The position numbers were made by a program, and so were the translations under genes. From the NCBI GenBank assembly GCA_023053545.1, contig JAKZAN010000002.1:4014375-4078374 (forward strand): 64,000 nt of DNA, given 5' to 3'. The notes under the pieces were generated by a model. That model was not told the DNA's origin. It did not search any database and saw only the letters and a list, made by a program, of their open reading frames with translations. This DNA comes from Lepidurus packardi (taxonomy: Eukaryota > Arthropoda > Branchiopoda > Notostraca > Triopsidae). Within the stretch, counting starts at the first letter, position 1; every line of letters begins with the position of its first letter. Positions 11,011 through 24,113 of this stretch are shown here, in pieces.

Positions 11011-14000
11011 AAGGATCCCCTCGAAGAAAGGGACGACTTTAAGATCTTATCTTATGGCTCGGGCAATGCAAGTAACAAGTAACAGTACAGTACGACTACG
11101 AGTATCGTCATACTCGTAAAACCTTTCTGTTAATGAAGCGTAGCACCTGCCTAGCTACGGGCGAGGCCAGGTTTGCTTTCAGGTATACAAGAACATGTAT
11201 ACAGTGCATAACTGACTTTCTGATGTGCGGTTTGCTGGCGATCTGTTGAGGAATCGTTTGGCACCTGCTCCCTTACGGCTATGGTTACGTTGTGTGACTC
11301 AGGCCGCTTGTGCTTGGTAATCTTTTTTTTCTTCATTTTTTATGCATACAAACACTTTTTGTATTTGGGATAAAAGCGTGGACCATCGACTAGAATTAGC
11401 GGTGGAAAATAAAGAAAAATAAGATTATTAAAGGACCGGAAAGCTTTCTCGACAATTATACTGTGATAACAACTGTTGTTCTTGTCACGTGACAAACATT
11501 GATCCAGAAAGAGTTAAACATCACCCCGGAGACAGAGGGCATTAGGTCAAGTCACTTTTGACGACAAGGAAGGCTCTAATGCTCAAGTAACTTTGTTTCT
11601 GTCGTTTAAAATAAAAATAAAAAAACTTTCGAGATACTGGTTTTTGAAAGCTTCGCAGATGGTTAAAATCCCATGGCCAATATGGCTAGTCATGGAATGT
11701 AATCAGCTTTGCATTTTTTTATATTTTTTTTTGTGTGTGCAGTTGATTCAGTGTTGAGCTTGGCTTTTTAGCTTCTCGAATTCTCTCGAGCTTGGTAGCA
11801 AGAGTGTATCGTATGTTGCAATTAGGGTTGGCTGGCACAACACCTCGTTTCCTTGGAATAGAAATTGCTAGTTTCATTGTTATGCTAGAAAGGCGGGAAA
11901 AGGCAAACTGGCGTTCACCGTTAGCTCCCTCAAAAAAACGCGCCAAGAAAAAAAAGAAACACCTTCCGGTATAATCGTTTTAGATAACAAGCATGTGTAC
12001 TACAAGTAGTACTACAAGCATACCAGAAAGAGGGGATGAGGAGGCAGTACGACTCTCCCATTTGTTTGCATAATGGGAAAATGATGCGGTTTCCCACCCT
12101 TGTATATATCCCGCACGTTTAGTTCGCCCATCGCTCCGCAAGGATAGGGTGAAAAGGCTTGGGAAAGAATAGCCCCCTTTTCCAGGTGCTGCACACCGTG
12201 AATAATAGCTTCTCTTGTCTTCCTAATCAACTCCTACTCTCTCACTCTTGGCCCTTTGCACTCCTTACGTCCGCCAAACTAAACCCTCCAACAGCAACAA
12301 TGCCGGTATTATCTCTTATCGCGTAGCAAAGATGAAACAAGGCTGTATATAACGTTTGGCCTCGTTCAAAACTTCCCTTTTATAAGGAAAATTATTCCTC
12401 TATTTAGTTCTTCCTCCTATACATCCTCTTATAAAATCGTAATATCGACCCTTATTCAGAAACGCACTAAAGCGTCACTGTGCCGCAACCGTTATTGTGG
12501 CGTAGTGAAATTAACTTGCACGTAGCAAAGTCCTTCTCCCTTCCCTCTTCCCTGAAATTTATGCAAAATAAAAATGAAATAAAATGGAGAGAAAAGAAGA
12601 AGAGGAAGTAGGTGCCTTGCCTTATCACTTTCTAACATCAAAGTGTATAAACGGCAACCAACTTTAGGTCCAAAACGTCCCATTAGATGCAATCTTGGCT
12701 TGAGCGATTTTTAGAAACTGTTATAAGCTGGGGGATAGTTCTTTGTTTCCGTTGAATACATTGAATCGATTTTTCAGGGTATGGTTGCTACCGTCTATTC
12801 TATTCATTATGAAGTGGAAGATTGCTGTTGACTTCTTGGAAAATGAGCGGGGTGGGGCCTCAACACTGAATGTTTTGGCGCCGTGCCGTCCGCCATCTTG
12901 GATGATAGTGGCACGCGACTAGACACCGAACTTCCGGACTTTTCTTCGAAAACGCTTTCGGACCCGTTTTTCCCCGTTTTGTGGGAGCTGAAGAGGCATA
13001 AGAGGAAGAACCCAAAAGGCACCAGATGTGGCTCTGCATATAGTTAAGCTGTTGTTGCCCAAATGTGGCGATAACGCCAACTGGGAAACATCCACGCGTT
13101 TCGTTTCTTTCGCCTTTGGAAGTCAGCTGCATCACAGCAGAAGGGAATAGGGCATGATTGCTCTCGCTTCCAAAAGTCCGATTTCTTTTCTGCTTCACTT
13201 GGAGTCGGTTCTCCGCTTATCTCCTATGTAGATCACCTTTAAACACAAGTCTATAAGACAACGGCTTTTTCAGAATCCTACTGAACCGCTATTCCGATAG
13301 TCTTGGACGGTTGGAACTCGGCGTTGCAGCTGCAACAACATAACCCTTCGGAGCCTCCCTAAAAGGAGCCACTTAACATTGACTTGTCCCGGTACTTTGC
13401 CTTCAACGACTTTACTACGCCTGGACTACCTTACCTATCGGGTACACCTGGGTCGCTTTCGATTGACTTTTCCCTGTTTAGCAAGAATATAAATCTGCAG
13501 GCTATAAGAGAACTAACCTACACTCGTTTACTGGTCTTCTCAGTTTCTTCGTAATTGTTTCCAATTTAGAAGTGGTAGGGCAGCTCTAGATGTGCACTGA
13601 ATCGGAACTTGAGACTGTCCGGTTTTGACTCATTTGGCCCCTTTTTTCTGTTCATTAACAGTGGCGAAATGAAGTCGTCTGGACAACTTTCGCTGACTGG
13701 CTGTCGCTGAGTGTCCGAGACCAATTTCATTATAGAAAATAGTGAAGTGGCTTTACTGTTATTGTATGTGCAGCATGAATTGACAGAAAATTTCCAAATC
13801 CATTATGCTTGATCCTCACCAGGTAGTCATTTTCCAAATAGGCCGGGATTATAGATTGAATTTTAGAAGCATCTGGCTTGTAGGCTGGATGTATATACTC
13901 TCTCCCTGTCTGTCGTTCTGTTTGGTAGGTCGTCGCAGCAGCTGGTCAGTGCACAGTTTTGACTCGGACGCTTAGACTCGGTCGCCTCGGTCAAGTATTA

Positions 14001-14464
14001 TAAATTAGGCTAGCATGGACCCCAACACACCTGAAATTAAGGGGCTAATGATAGGTTAGAGGGTGTCGTATGGCACGTGGTGCATGAGAGGGAGAATGAC
14101 CGGTGCGGTGTCTATCACGGATCCATAGTTTTCCATTAAGCGAGGTGTCAGTGACTAAATGACGGCTAGCACGTGCCCTTACAATCCGCTCCCCCTTCTG
14201 TACACTTTGCATGCTCTGCATACTATCTTTTTAGCCCTGTTACCCTTTTATAGGGTTCTTGTTTTCATTCGCCTCGTTAACTCATGCACTTTACCCAGCA
14301 ATTAGAGCTACCGAGTGCTGCACTATCCTGCTGAATACCTTACAAGGGCTGCAGGTCTAATCAAGCAGCACCCAAATATGGGGCTTAATCATGTTAACGC
14401 TTCTATATATTCTATCCATAATATATGAAGACTTCGTATGAGGTCAACATAGTAATGAGAGTCA

Positions 14465-14479
14465 CCCCCCCCCCCCCCC
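14465..14479. repeat. Poly-C tract, 15 bp
   Basis: A mononucleotide C run of 15. Such tracts are length-variable and prone to sequencing error. Confidence 0.9.
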
Positions 14480-15497
14480 TCTCAAGCTTTATAGTTTGGG
14501 CAAATGAAGCTGTATATGTCTTGTGTGTATGATATATTTGAATGTATTTACGGGTCCGGTGTACGTTATCGTATGCGTATAGAATCGTGTGCAGGTTTCA
14601 TGCTTGAAATCGAACCCTTCTCTTCCTCCCACGTTCCCATCTCCGAACTCATCGGTTGTGCTCGGGCATGAATGCTCCCAAGCACACGACCATTCCAGTG
14701 CATATTGCCATCTGTTATGGATCCCAATGAGTTAAAAAGGTCTTCGTTAATGGTCTAACATGTGATCCATAAACTCCAAGAGTATCAGAGTTAATGAAGG
14801 GGGTGGAGAAGTGAAAGATGGGAACGGAAATTAGCTGTCAAAAACACTGTTAAAAAGGTGTCCAAGAACCACAACTCAAAGGGTTTCTCCACAAATCGCA
14901 GAAGTTTTTAACAGTGAACTTAAAGAGCTTTATAAATTGGCTCCAATTCGGAAACGCGTCTATAAACTGAAGGTATTGTTTCACTTTATATAAGCTTTCT
15001 TGGAAAAAAAACACACTTGACTTGTTCTGCATTTCATTACGGATTCTAGGTTAAACGTAACGTAGCATATCATTAGATATTCAAGTTTAAATTTCATGGA
15101 AAAGGTAATTTCCTTCCGAAAATAATCAAACCGAGCGATGCAGTATCAAGTCCTGGGCTTAACCGATCGAGTCGCGCTTAGGAGCTAACATTTGCTCGGT
15201 GCTACGTTTCGTTATTCATTATTGCGTGCGTGGTGCTATCTGAACTAACGCTACGACTGTCCCGCAGTACCATATGGGGAAACGTGGGAAGCTTTTATTT
15301 AGGACGGGAAGGGATGGTACTTTGTATTGTTCCAGATTAGGTATATTAGGAATATTTCGATCGAGAACAGCACGCCAGTTCACTAAGTCAAGCAGAAGCA
15401 TTGATTCTAGCTGTTTTATGCATTTGCCGCCTGTCATTATGCGCTCAATACTTCCTTCACCCTATAAAGGCGCAATCACCCTTCGGAGATAAATGTT

Positions 15498-16232
15498 CTA
15501 TGGAGCATTACGAAATTGTAGGAACTCGTAGTTTTGATTCATGCTGTTACTGTCAAATAAATTTCCAAGCCAGAAGTTGACATTGATTCGAGCTGCTTTA
15601 GGGAGCGAACACCGCGCGCCATTTAGCCTTCCACAATAGTTTCTGTGTTGGCACGCCATGGCCGGGGAGATAAATGCTCCTTTGATTGTACAGCCAGGCC
15701 ATAAATTTGTGAAATTTAGTTCCTCCATATTGTATTTTATGTCTTTTATTTCTTTGAATATACTTCAGGATGCTTTTAATAAAGATAGAGATGAATTGTA
15801 AATTAGGCAATAAAAGTTAGCAGAAATGGATGGGCCTAAGTATTTATGATGCAAGTCAAGGTTTGCTGGATAGTTTGGGCTCAAGATGCTGACTTGGCAG
15901 CATGAGCCCCCTAAATTCGTTGGTTCCGCGTGTTTCCACGTGCGGCAGTGATACATAGCACCGATATTTCTGCCTTCGCATCGCAGCAATAGCGGAAGGT
16001 AGAGGAATGTATCATCTATGCCTAAGTATTGTGTATCAAAGGAGAATTTATGCGAGTTTCCTTGAAAGTAAGGCTTGCCGTCGCATACATGTTTGATGAT
16101 GGATCGCCGCTCTTTGGATTCCTTTCTGATTTTGATTTTGGCGCGGGGATTGTGTAGTGCAATGCCCTGAAGCATACGAAGGTACCAATGCAACTTGCAT
16201 GAAGCATTTTTGTATTCGCTAGTCTGTCTCAA
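15498..16232 (-). pseudogene. Possible decayed extracellular-protein gene (CUB-like motifs)
   Basis: Two open minus-strand frames follow each other: 16232-15765 (155 codons, no ATG at its start) and 15728-15498 (76 codons). The first reads CEGRNIGAMYHC, then GGSCCQVSILSPNYPANLDL. The SPNYPxN element is typical near the start of CUB domains. The second contains QHRNYCGRLNG and ends with NQNYEFLQF, reminiscent of arthropod CUB-type extracellular proteins. There is no start codon with a signal peptide, I see no clean splice sites between the frames, and the reading stops early. I read this as a possible relic or partial gene; it could equally be chance open frame. Confidence is low. Confidence 0.2.
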
Positions 16233-19200
16233 TCTTTGGATGTTGGAACTCTCACATTTGGGACATTTGATATCTTATTGAAGGGCCATATCTTATTGAA
16301 GGGGGAGAGACGAAAGGAAACTTCTTTCTTTGACTTTCTTAAAGGAAGAAAAACTCTCCAGCAACGATGGAAAAAAGCCAGAAAAGGAGGCAGTTTTCTA
16401 AAAAGTAATGGATGGCACTTGTGTGCTGAAACTATGTTGGCTCCATAATTCGTGTGCGGTTATTTACCATCTGTAACTTCTACAGCTGCTCTCCTGTTTG
16501 GTATACCTTGTATATACATGGCGATCGATCTCGTCATAAAAGTGAGCAGGGAGATTGAGGAAGGTTAGCTGATTCTTTCCCTCTAGAGCCTTTTTCGCAA
16601 CACTATTCCGTTCTTGCAGCTTTTGAGTGGATTTTTTGGGTGTAATATTATATCTTGTGAATATCATAGTCTTACACTATCCCCCCCTCCCCCTATGTGG
16701 CCCACCACCCTTTATCATGCAGCACATGCGACCTTTCATGCGATAAAAGCCTGTGGGACTATACACGTTACCCTCCCGTGCATGGGTATTTCGTATTTTA
16801 ATCTCTTTCTAGTTGTTACTCAGTTGAAAAGGTTCTATTGTGACCTGTCATTTGAATAGTAAGGGCTTCTAAAAAAACTTGGAAAACATTGCAACCGAAA
16901 TCTGATTCAGTTTTTTTTCCCCATCTTTACATGTCTTTTCTTATTTGTTTATTTTTATATTTTTTAGTACTATCTAATATATCTTTTTCTGGTACATGCA
17001 CTCTCGTGTGAAGTGATGAAAGCTTCTTGAGATATATCGTGTCGCCATCCCCTAAACTTCTATATGAAATATATATTTCTTTCAGAAAGTTACTATCCAA
17101 TACAAAACAAAAGCTACCGACGTTTCAGACGAAGGTCAGGTAAGAACTTGCCTTAGCGGAACACAACGTCACAATAATGAATACTGGAAAGGAAAGCGAA
17201 CGAATTTCGCTTCTAACGGGGACCCGTCCAGTTTCTCCGGTGTGGTCTTACGTTACTCGATAGCATTTTCCCTTTTGAAACAGAATGATACAGTGTGTAC
17301 GTAACGTGTATAGCTATGGAGCTAGGCCAATCATTAATTCCTTGGGTTTAATGAGCAGGGTAATTACTCATGCTCGGAACCTTAACGAAACGTAAGTTTG
17401 TGACCTGAACTTACATCGTTGGGCACATGTGTGGTATGACTTAATGACGTACTTCATGAGATTTTCGTGGAAGTTTATAAGAAGGATGTGTTTAAGCCTT
17501 TAAGGGGTAAAATCCAGAAGAATGCAGGAGATCGAATTACATAAATCTTGTGTCACTACTTAAGCCGGATGCTGTAGCATAGGCAATAGGGATTGCCTTT
17601 GCATCGGTTCGGTAGGGACATAAAACATTGCTCGTTTTAAACCTAAGTTTATTTTGTGTGTCATTCCGTCGCTCTTACCTGAAAAGTAAATCCGTTGAGC
17701 ATTCATAATGTAATATAGCACTATAGAACCTCCGCTCCCCTGCAGGGGAAACTCCTTTGATCGAAGCTGTATACTGTATGTGTTGTGTAATGTATAAGCT
17801 AACATAGTATATATAAAGAGAGAGGCAACAAGAGGATTAGACGAGCAAGAAGAGTGATAGGATGTGGTTAAGGTTACATTATGGTTTCCTTCCTATTGTT
17901 GGATTAAGCTTGTCTAAAAAAGAGCCGCATTCGATGGAAAAGTCTGCTTTTCTGAGAGCCTTCTTTCTAAATGAAATCCCTTAAGAAGAAGAAAAAAAGA
18001 AGTAAGATTGGATCGGTTTCCAAAAAACACAAAGAAGAGCCTCTCTTTGTTTTACAAGTGGGAAGTTCATTAAGCAAATTGGGAGTTCAACTCTGATGCC
18101 ATGACTTGGTTCTTGAACTTTTGCAGCGTTACTCTCTTGCTCCATTTTCTTTTTTTTTTCGCTTTCAAATTCACGTGGAATAATTCAACCAGCTGCGCTA
18201 AGAGTTAAGGAAAAGTTCATTATAAGTTAAAAAGTTTGGCATCAGCCTCCTAACGATAACGATTCTTAGCTTTTCCCTTAGGTTGTGCGTTCTATTTCGT
18301 ACTTGGCTTAACTTGCTCGATTCTTGATTTGCAGACAGAACAGCCTGAGCTTGATAGGCGAGCCCCATTTAGCTGACTTGATTTGCTGGCAAAATTTAAT
18401 CAGGCTGCATTTGGAACTCGGCGCTGTTTTTTAGGGATTTTTTTTAGGGAGTTCTTGCTTTCACATTTTATTTTTATTATTTTCCCCAGACTTGAGTGGG
18501 GCTCGCTGCATTCATTACAAGGCAGGGAGCGGGATATTCTTTTTCCATCAAATTCAAAGAAAAAAGTTCAAAAGCGCTTTCTTGCTTCAGTAATGATGAT
18601 GATGATGACTTTTGTTTTGTCTGTTTGGGAAAGGAACGTCCTCCTTCGTCTAGATATATGACCTATGCACAAGTTTAGGGTGCTGTAGTAAGACAAGAGG
18701 TTGTGTGAGAACATCTTCCCCTTTTGCGTAGCTTTTTCGGTTACTTTGCTCTATACAACATGCAAAGCACCACTTACGACTTATTTCCGTGTTGGCCGAT
18801 AGCTCATTCGCCGGCTGATTCTTGTACCCCGTGGCCACGCTTTATATATGCATATATGTGGAAACTTTAGCCGCCCGCGCAACATTGTGTGAGCGTGATA
18901 GTCGCTAAAAAGCTCAATGTCAACGATTCCTTTGCTAGGAAAGGAACCATCAGGAGTCATTCCTGTCGTCTTTGCCTGATGGATGGCCCCTGCGTTGCTG
19001 AAAATCCTATTAAACCAGACTTCCTCTTGTGTCACACTCAGTTTCTTTCAACATAACTTTAATCCCCATCCCCCCCTTTACCTTTACCCCTAACTTGGCT
19101 ATTTTCCTTGCTTTGCGTACACATTCACTCAAAATGGCCGCTGCGTTGAAACTGGATTTCTTTTTTTCTTGTATTTTTTGTTTTTGTTTTTGCAAAAGTA

Positions 19201-19680
19201 GAATTCTGCTGCAGTCTATCATTAACAGCTTTATCTGGATTGAATATGAACTAAGCTTTATTGATATAATTAAATTAAATAAGATTAAGACTGAGAACCA
19301 CTCGTCTACACTAATTTTTATAGCTATTCCTAATTGCCACATGCAGTTTTTAAGTATTAGTCTGGACTAGTAACTAAGTACTACAGTATTTAGTAAAATT
19401 CTAGTATAAATTATAAAACATGTAAGTAAAACTACAGAACGAGCTATTTAAGCGTAATCTAGTAAAAGCTAATAGTTCATAAGTTAATAAGCAATAATTA
19501 CATTAACTACAAAGTTTCATAATTGCAGGAAGTAAGAAAAAAAGTTCAGAGTTTAATCGTACAACTCTCCAAGGGCAGCATGTGCATATTCACGAATCTC
19601 TCGCCATTGCCAATGTTGCGAAATTATGAGCGTATAGAATCACTCAGATTTCAGCCACGTGCTTCTTAGCCTTTGGCTCT
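16233..19680. other. No supported gene
   Basis: No defensible CDS. An 18-bp direct duplication containing ATATCTTATTGAAGGG lies at 16270-16303. TATATAAAG at 17809-17817 is a good TATA-like string, but only a 40-codon ORF lies below it (ATG at 17862). A (GAT)n run sits near 18594-18608. 19240-19560 is A+T-rich low-complexity sequence. Confidence 0.4.
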
Positions 19681-19872
19681 TCAGGTTTCCCCAAGTGTGA
19701 AGATTGGTTTAAGAGTGATGTCAAATGCATCTGGACAGTGACATGTTACCGTATACCTACCAATTAATGCTTTTCCGCTACTATGAATGATGCATTCAGT
19801 TCCTAGGCCGAAGCCCAGACGAGTTGCTAAGAAAGAGAAAACTAGAAAACAGGCAGGTGATACGATTGCCAT
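19681..19872 (-). CDS. Possible small secreted protein, 63 aa
   Basis: The frame starts at a true ATG and stays open for 63 codons. Residues 1-24 form a plausible signal peptide (short start, then PACFLVFSFLATRLGFGLG), followed by a hydrophilic part with three cysteines (ECII...TCHCPDAF). The arrangement of leader plus short Cys-bearing chain resembles the other small secreted proteins in this window only in general style, not in sequence. I see no TATA box 100 bp upstream and no splice partner, so it may be a single-exon peptide, one exon of a larger gene, or chance. Confidence 0.3.
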   Translation of the reverse strand: MAIVSPACFLVFSFLATRLGFGLGTECIIHSSGKALIGRYTVTCHCPDAFDITLKPIFTLGET

Positions 19873-21319
19873 GAAATACGGCAGGTGCAGAAACTTGATT
19901 GTCTTTACGGTGTCTCTGGGGCTCTAGCAATATCATTTTTGTTTTTCTCTACACGTTGTCTTTTCGGCGTTTCTCGGATGAGCGTAGGAGGTGTGGCTTT
20001 TCCATCCAGAAAAGTCAAACCGTTTGACATCTGCCCTAGCCAATTTTGGCTTCTATTAAGGTTTACGGTTAGTATAGAGCATACTGCGTGGCAGCTGTGG
20101 CTATAACTCATTAAGGGGTTCCCCTGTTTTGTCCCTTTTTTTCCCCCAAAAAAAAAGTTCGCCTTGGCGGGGCACACAAGGGCCTCGCTTATATGGTATT
20201 AGATAGCGTCAGCCCATATAGCAGCATCTGTCGCTCTGATTATTATAATGCCCGCATACGTCTTACGCCATTCTTAATTCATGTTTCTCATTTTCCTGCA
20301 TTTATTTATTTAGTTCCCATATTATAAACCCCCTCTCCAGGCTTTTAAGTCATAGCTTAGGTGGGTTTGCTGTCGGTGTGTTGTCCTTGTTTCCCCATTG
20401 CGGGTTATCTGCATATGCATAGATGAGTTTCACGTTCCGTGATCGGAACGCGACGATAGGGAAAAGCTGAAAGGAGAAGCCAGAACACGAAAATGGGAAG
20501 ATGTTTGTATACGTTGGCACCTGCCCAAAATCACCTTGGAATTCTTGTTGTTATATATGTGTGTTGCATATAAATACAGAGGAAAGCTGCAAAGAGCCAT
20601 TGCTTTTGTTGGCGGAAAATTGCGATTGTGTTGAAGACTCGAATTTCGTTATTGGCCTTGAGGAATAACGAGTTTACGTGTGTCACTGGTGAAAGAGTTG
20701 AAAGGGAATTAAGCGCTACCACCAGGCAGGTGATAGTCTGTTGCAAAGCTCGACAATAAGAAACGGGCAACAAAAGAGCGAGAGAAAGAAGAGAGGCTGC
20801 GTGGCTTGGAGACTTTTTTCCTTACCAGGAGTATACTTACTTGGCACCTGTCTCCCTTAAAGGCACAGCATCCGGCGATGCGGGTAACTTTCTGTTTTGC
20901 TTTTCTCCTCAAACTCCTCAAAGGTTGGGCCTTCAGCGGGGAGGAGAGGGATTGTAAAAGTTACTTGTCGTACTACTTTGGATAACCGCAATACGAGTTT
21001 CTACGGGTTGCAGTATCAGGAAATGATCACGTGGGCGTTCAGGAATCGACTTGGGGAGTTCTTCAATGAAATAGGGGCTCGCTTTCCTCTGTTGGACAAG
21101 AATTGTTATACTTTCCGCCTCCATAGTTAGGAGAAGCAGACCTTATTGCTTTGCCTACCCTGCTTGCTTTATTCGAACAAAATAAATGTGTTTCTGGTAT
21201 GTCCCTTTCATGAAATAACTGAATACCGAATCCTTAGGGCGCACAGCTATAAAAAGGTAAGTTACCTTGCAAAATGGAGCAAAAAAATTGAGTTTCTAAG
21301 TACTGTACATAACTCTTTT

Positions 21320-21660
21320 TATCGTGCGCGAACTAGTAATTAGGCTACTACAGAAAGAGATGTCAACAAAGATAACCACGCAGCTTCCTGACGTCACAGC
21401 CGTCCTATCCCTGGTATATCAGAGAACGTGGCTTACTGTTTTAAGCATGTTAATAAACACTAAACATGGTAAACAAGCGCCGAATACGCCTACGCCATGA
21501 CCAAAAGTTCGCGTGCCAATAACTCATGAACGGCTATTCAGAAAAAAATGATAAAAAAGTAAACAAACAACGACGGTCTGAGAGCAATGTAGACTAGAAC
21601 AACATTTGAAGACATCAGCATGTGTTGTATGGCTATTTCCCGTTTACGATAAGGTGGTTC
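21320..21660 (+). repeat. Dispersed repeat family R1, copy b
   Basis: Same-orientation match to copy a at 10690-11010. Shared landmarks include GGCTACTACAGAAAGAGA, CTGACGTCACAGCCGT, GCCAATAACTCATGAACGG, AATGTAGACTAGA and TATGGCTATTTCCCG. It carries a palindromic TGACGTCA at 21389-21396. Confidence 0.6.
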
Positions 21661-23483
21661 TCTGCTGTTGCAACTAGGGAAGTCTGCCGGGCAAAGAATT
21701 CATTGTTGCGAGATGTTGTTGCGCGTTCCGGCACGGAAGATTGCAGGTCGCGTTTTGCCATCTTGATCAACGTTCCTGTGTGGCCGTTTTCCTTCTATGT
21801 TCTCAGGAACGACACGGGGCACGTGGGGGAGCTTTGAATTTGTGCAGCGTTTCGTAGTTCTAGTTTACTCGAAGAGTCAGCACGTTTATCATTTAAACGC
21901 AAAGACACCAAGACCAATAGTTGTTTTCGATTACTGGTTTTGTAAAGTTGTTCAGGACTTGTATGCGGTTCGTAAGATAAAGAAAGCCCGAGTCACTTGT
22001 AGTTCTGGGCCACAGCACGTGACTTCCGTTGTAACTGCTTTTTGATGGCCATTCTTCAGCTAGAGTTGGAAACTATTATTGCAGCTAGGATATAGAGCAT
22101 CGTACCACACCCGTAGAATGGGGTTCTATTTTTTTCCCGCAGCTACACTATAGGAAACTAATTAAACATTGAGAAACAATAAAAAAGGAACCGAGGGAAA
22201 AGTCATTCATTATTCGGAAGGACCATTTTTGCTAAATAAAATAGGCGTGGTTGCTGTCCGCTTGGATGTGGACGTAGCAGGGGTGGTGTTTTTTAATTCC
22301 CCATCCGGCGTCCGGCCCTTTATCATGCAGCTCAAATAACTTTGTTTGTTTTTTCCCTTCGAGGATAGAGACGTTCTTGTATGTTTTACGTCTAGCGTGT
22401 CAATAGTAAGTCAAGTCGTTATCATTTGAAGACGAAACTTGGCCCTAAATAGATTATGGGAGAATGGAGGAGGGAAAAGGCGTTACATCCGTTTAGTGGC
22501 TTGGGTTGAAAGTTTTAGAAGAGAAAAATGAAAAGTTAAAGCTATTGTAGATTTGCCCTCTCTGTCTGTCTGAATCCCAACCCAGGCAATCGATGTTACC
22601 TCAATGGACTTAACTTAGTGGAAGGTAGTATTATTTGGCAGGTAACAAAACGGGTACATGATTCTTCTCCTTACATTCGTTATTCCTCTTTTGCGCCACA
22701 AGTACAAAAAGGAATGGCCTAGCCTCCTCCATCACAATCACAATCGCGTCACACGCCTTCCCTCTCCGGATCCAACACAGGCTGAGGTCTATTCTTGTAA
22801 ACTTTGTAGGTAAAGGAATAAAATATAACAAGAAAAAAAGGGCCAATACTAAATACGGGCTGCCAGGACCAGAAAGAGCCAGAGAGCGACCAAGGGATTG
22901 TTGCCCCGTGCATGAGAATCTTGCTTGTGCCATGTCAGAGAATGGATCTAAAAGGACGGAAACATTTTGTGCTTTTGTTAAGAAAAAAATAGGAAAAAAT
23001 ACGTTTGCTACAGTTCGGTGCACCGCCCTGCATCGGGACCCTCTTGATTAGGATTATTGTGTACTTCATTCGGTACGTACCGAAAGAGTGCAAGAATGGG
23101 GATGAACGGCTACCATAGAGGCGGCTAGTTTGGGAGGTTTGAACACTTAATAGACCGTGCATGATGTTAAGACGCTTGTTTGCCTAATCTTTTGAACTCT
23201 GGAGGGAACGCGTCTCTGAGGTACCGTACCGGCTTCCGAACAGAGTATCAGTAACCATTGCATACACTCGGGCGGGTTCAAGTGAGCGGAACTGTATCGA
23301 ATCCAAACGTTTGATCGAACCCTTGACCATTTTCTAAGGCTCTAATTCAAGTGGCGTATATCCGTATTGGTATTCTGCTGCAAAAATCTCGATGTATTAC
23401 CCTCCGTACAAAATTTGTAAATTACATAATAAAGTTTTCACTATAACATTACACAAATAGATATAGGATTTGATAGTGTTTTT

Positions 23484-23527
23484 CTGAAATTGAAATAAAA
23501 CTGAAATAAAATATAATTGAAATAAAG
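23484..23527. repeat. A+T-rich tandem repeat around TGAAATAAA
   Basis: The string TGAAATAAA or a one-base variant occurs four times in about 45 bp. This is simple low-complexity DNA. Confidence 0.6.
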
Positions 23528-24013
23528 ATATTGATTTTGTTTTTTCCTTAGATGTTCTTTTGAATTATGTACGAACTAGTGGTTGTCGTAAGTGCCACAT
23601 AATTAGACGATTTCCTCAAGGAAAAAGCCACCATCCATTGTCAGTGTTTTATTCATGAAAAAGGTAACATTACGCGACCATCTTAAGGAGTGCTAAAAGG
23701 GTTTGTCAAAATAATTTCTAAAAGGTTTTCCGTCTTTTTTGTTCTTTACACGTGTAACCCTTCCAGTTCGTGGAATGACAATTTTGACCGAGTATTATTT
23801 GCTTCAACAGATGTTTGTGAGAACAATGGTCGTGCAAAGACGTTTATACATGTGTGTGTCGCGTTCCTTATTCCGTGTAAGCGCAGTTGGGAACATGTGG
23901 GACTAATTAAACTACGTCTATACTTCGTTTGTCTTGGTGTGAGCAGATTTATCGACGTCGAAAGCCCACAAACCCTACGAGTACAGCACCAGTGAGGCCA
24001 GTGTAGTATACAG

Positions 24014-24020
24014 TATAAAT
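24014..24020 (+). promoter_or_regulatory. TATA box of the first tandem secreted-protein gene
   Basis: TATAAAT lies exactly 100 bp upstream of the ATG at 24114. A CCAGTT initiator-like string near 24048 sits at the expected TATA-to-start spacing. The upstream string CAGTGTAGTATA is repeated at the eroded third copy near 26738. Confidence 0.55.
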
Positions 24021-24113
24021 CCGATAGCAGTGCAGAAATATCATTTCCCAGTTTGTCTCGTAGCAATTTTTAGGTGATCTGACCGACACTTGACACTTTA
24101 CAAGCGTATCAAA

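Larger units (their letters stand above)
6989..15497. other. Gene-poor stretch; no supported CDS
   Basis: Short open frames occur on both strands but none has a domain, signal peptide plus splice context, or family resemblance. Visible items are a small tandem repeat of ATAAATATTAGGA near 7648-7680, a perfect GGGGTG-aaaa-CACCCC hairpin near 8436-8451, a dispersed repeat copy (10690-11010), a YY1-like GCCATCTTG near 12891-12899 and a TATAAAT at 13491 with no convincing ORF beneath it. Confidence 0.45.
19873..24013. other. Gene-poor stretch; no supported CDS
   Basis: Apart from the dispersed repeat copy at 21320-21660 and an A+T-rich tandem tract at 23484-23527, I see nothing annotatable. Open frames such as minus 23023-22631 (130 codons) and plus 23690-23995 lack any domain or signal. 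Confidence 0.4.

Noticed and set aside
17809-17980. Strong TATATAAAG above a 40-codon ORF
   Set aside because: The ORF has no convincing leader or conserved feature, and a TATA string alone is weak evidence in A+T-rich DNA.
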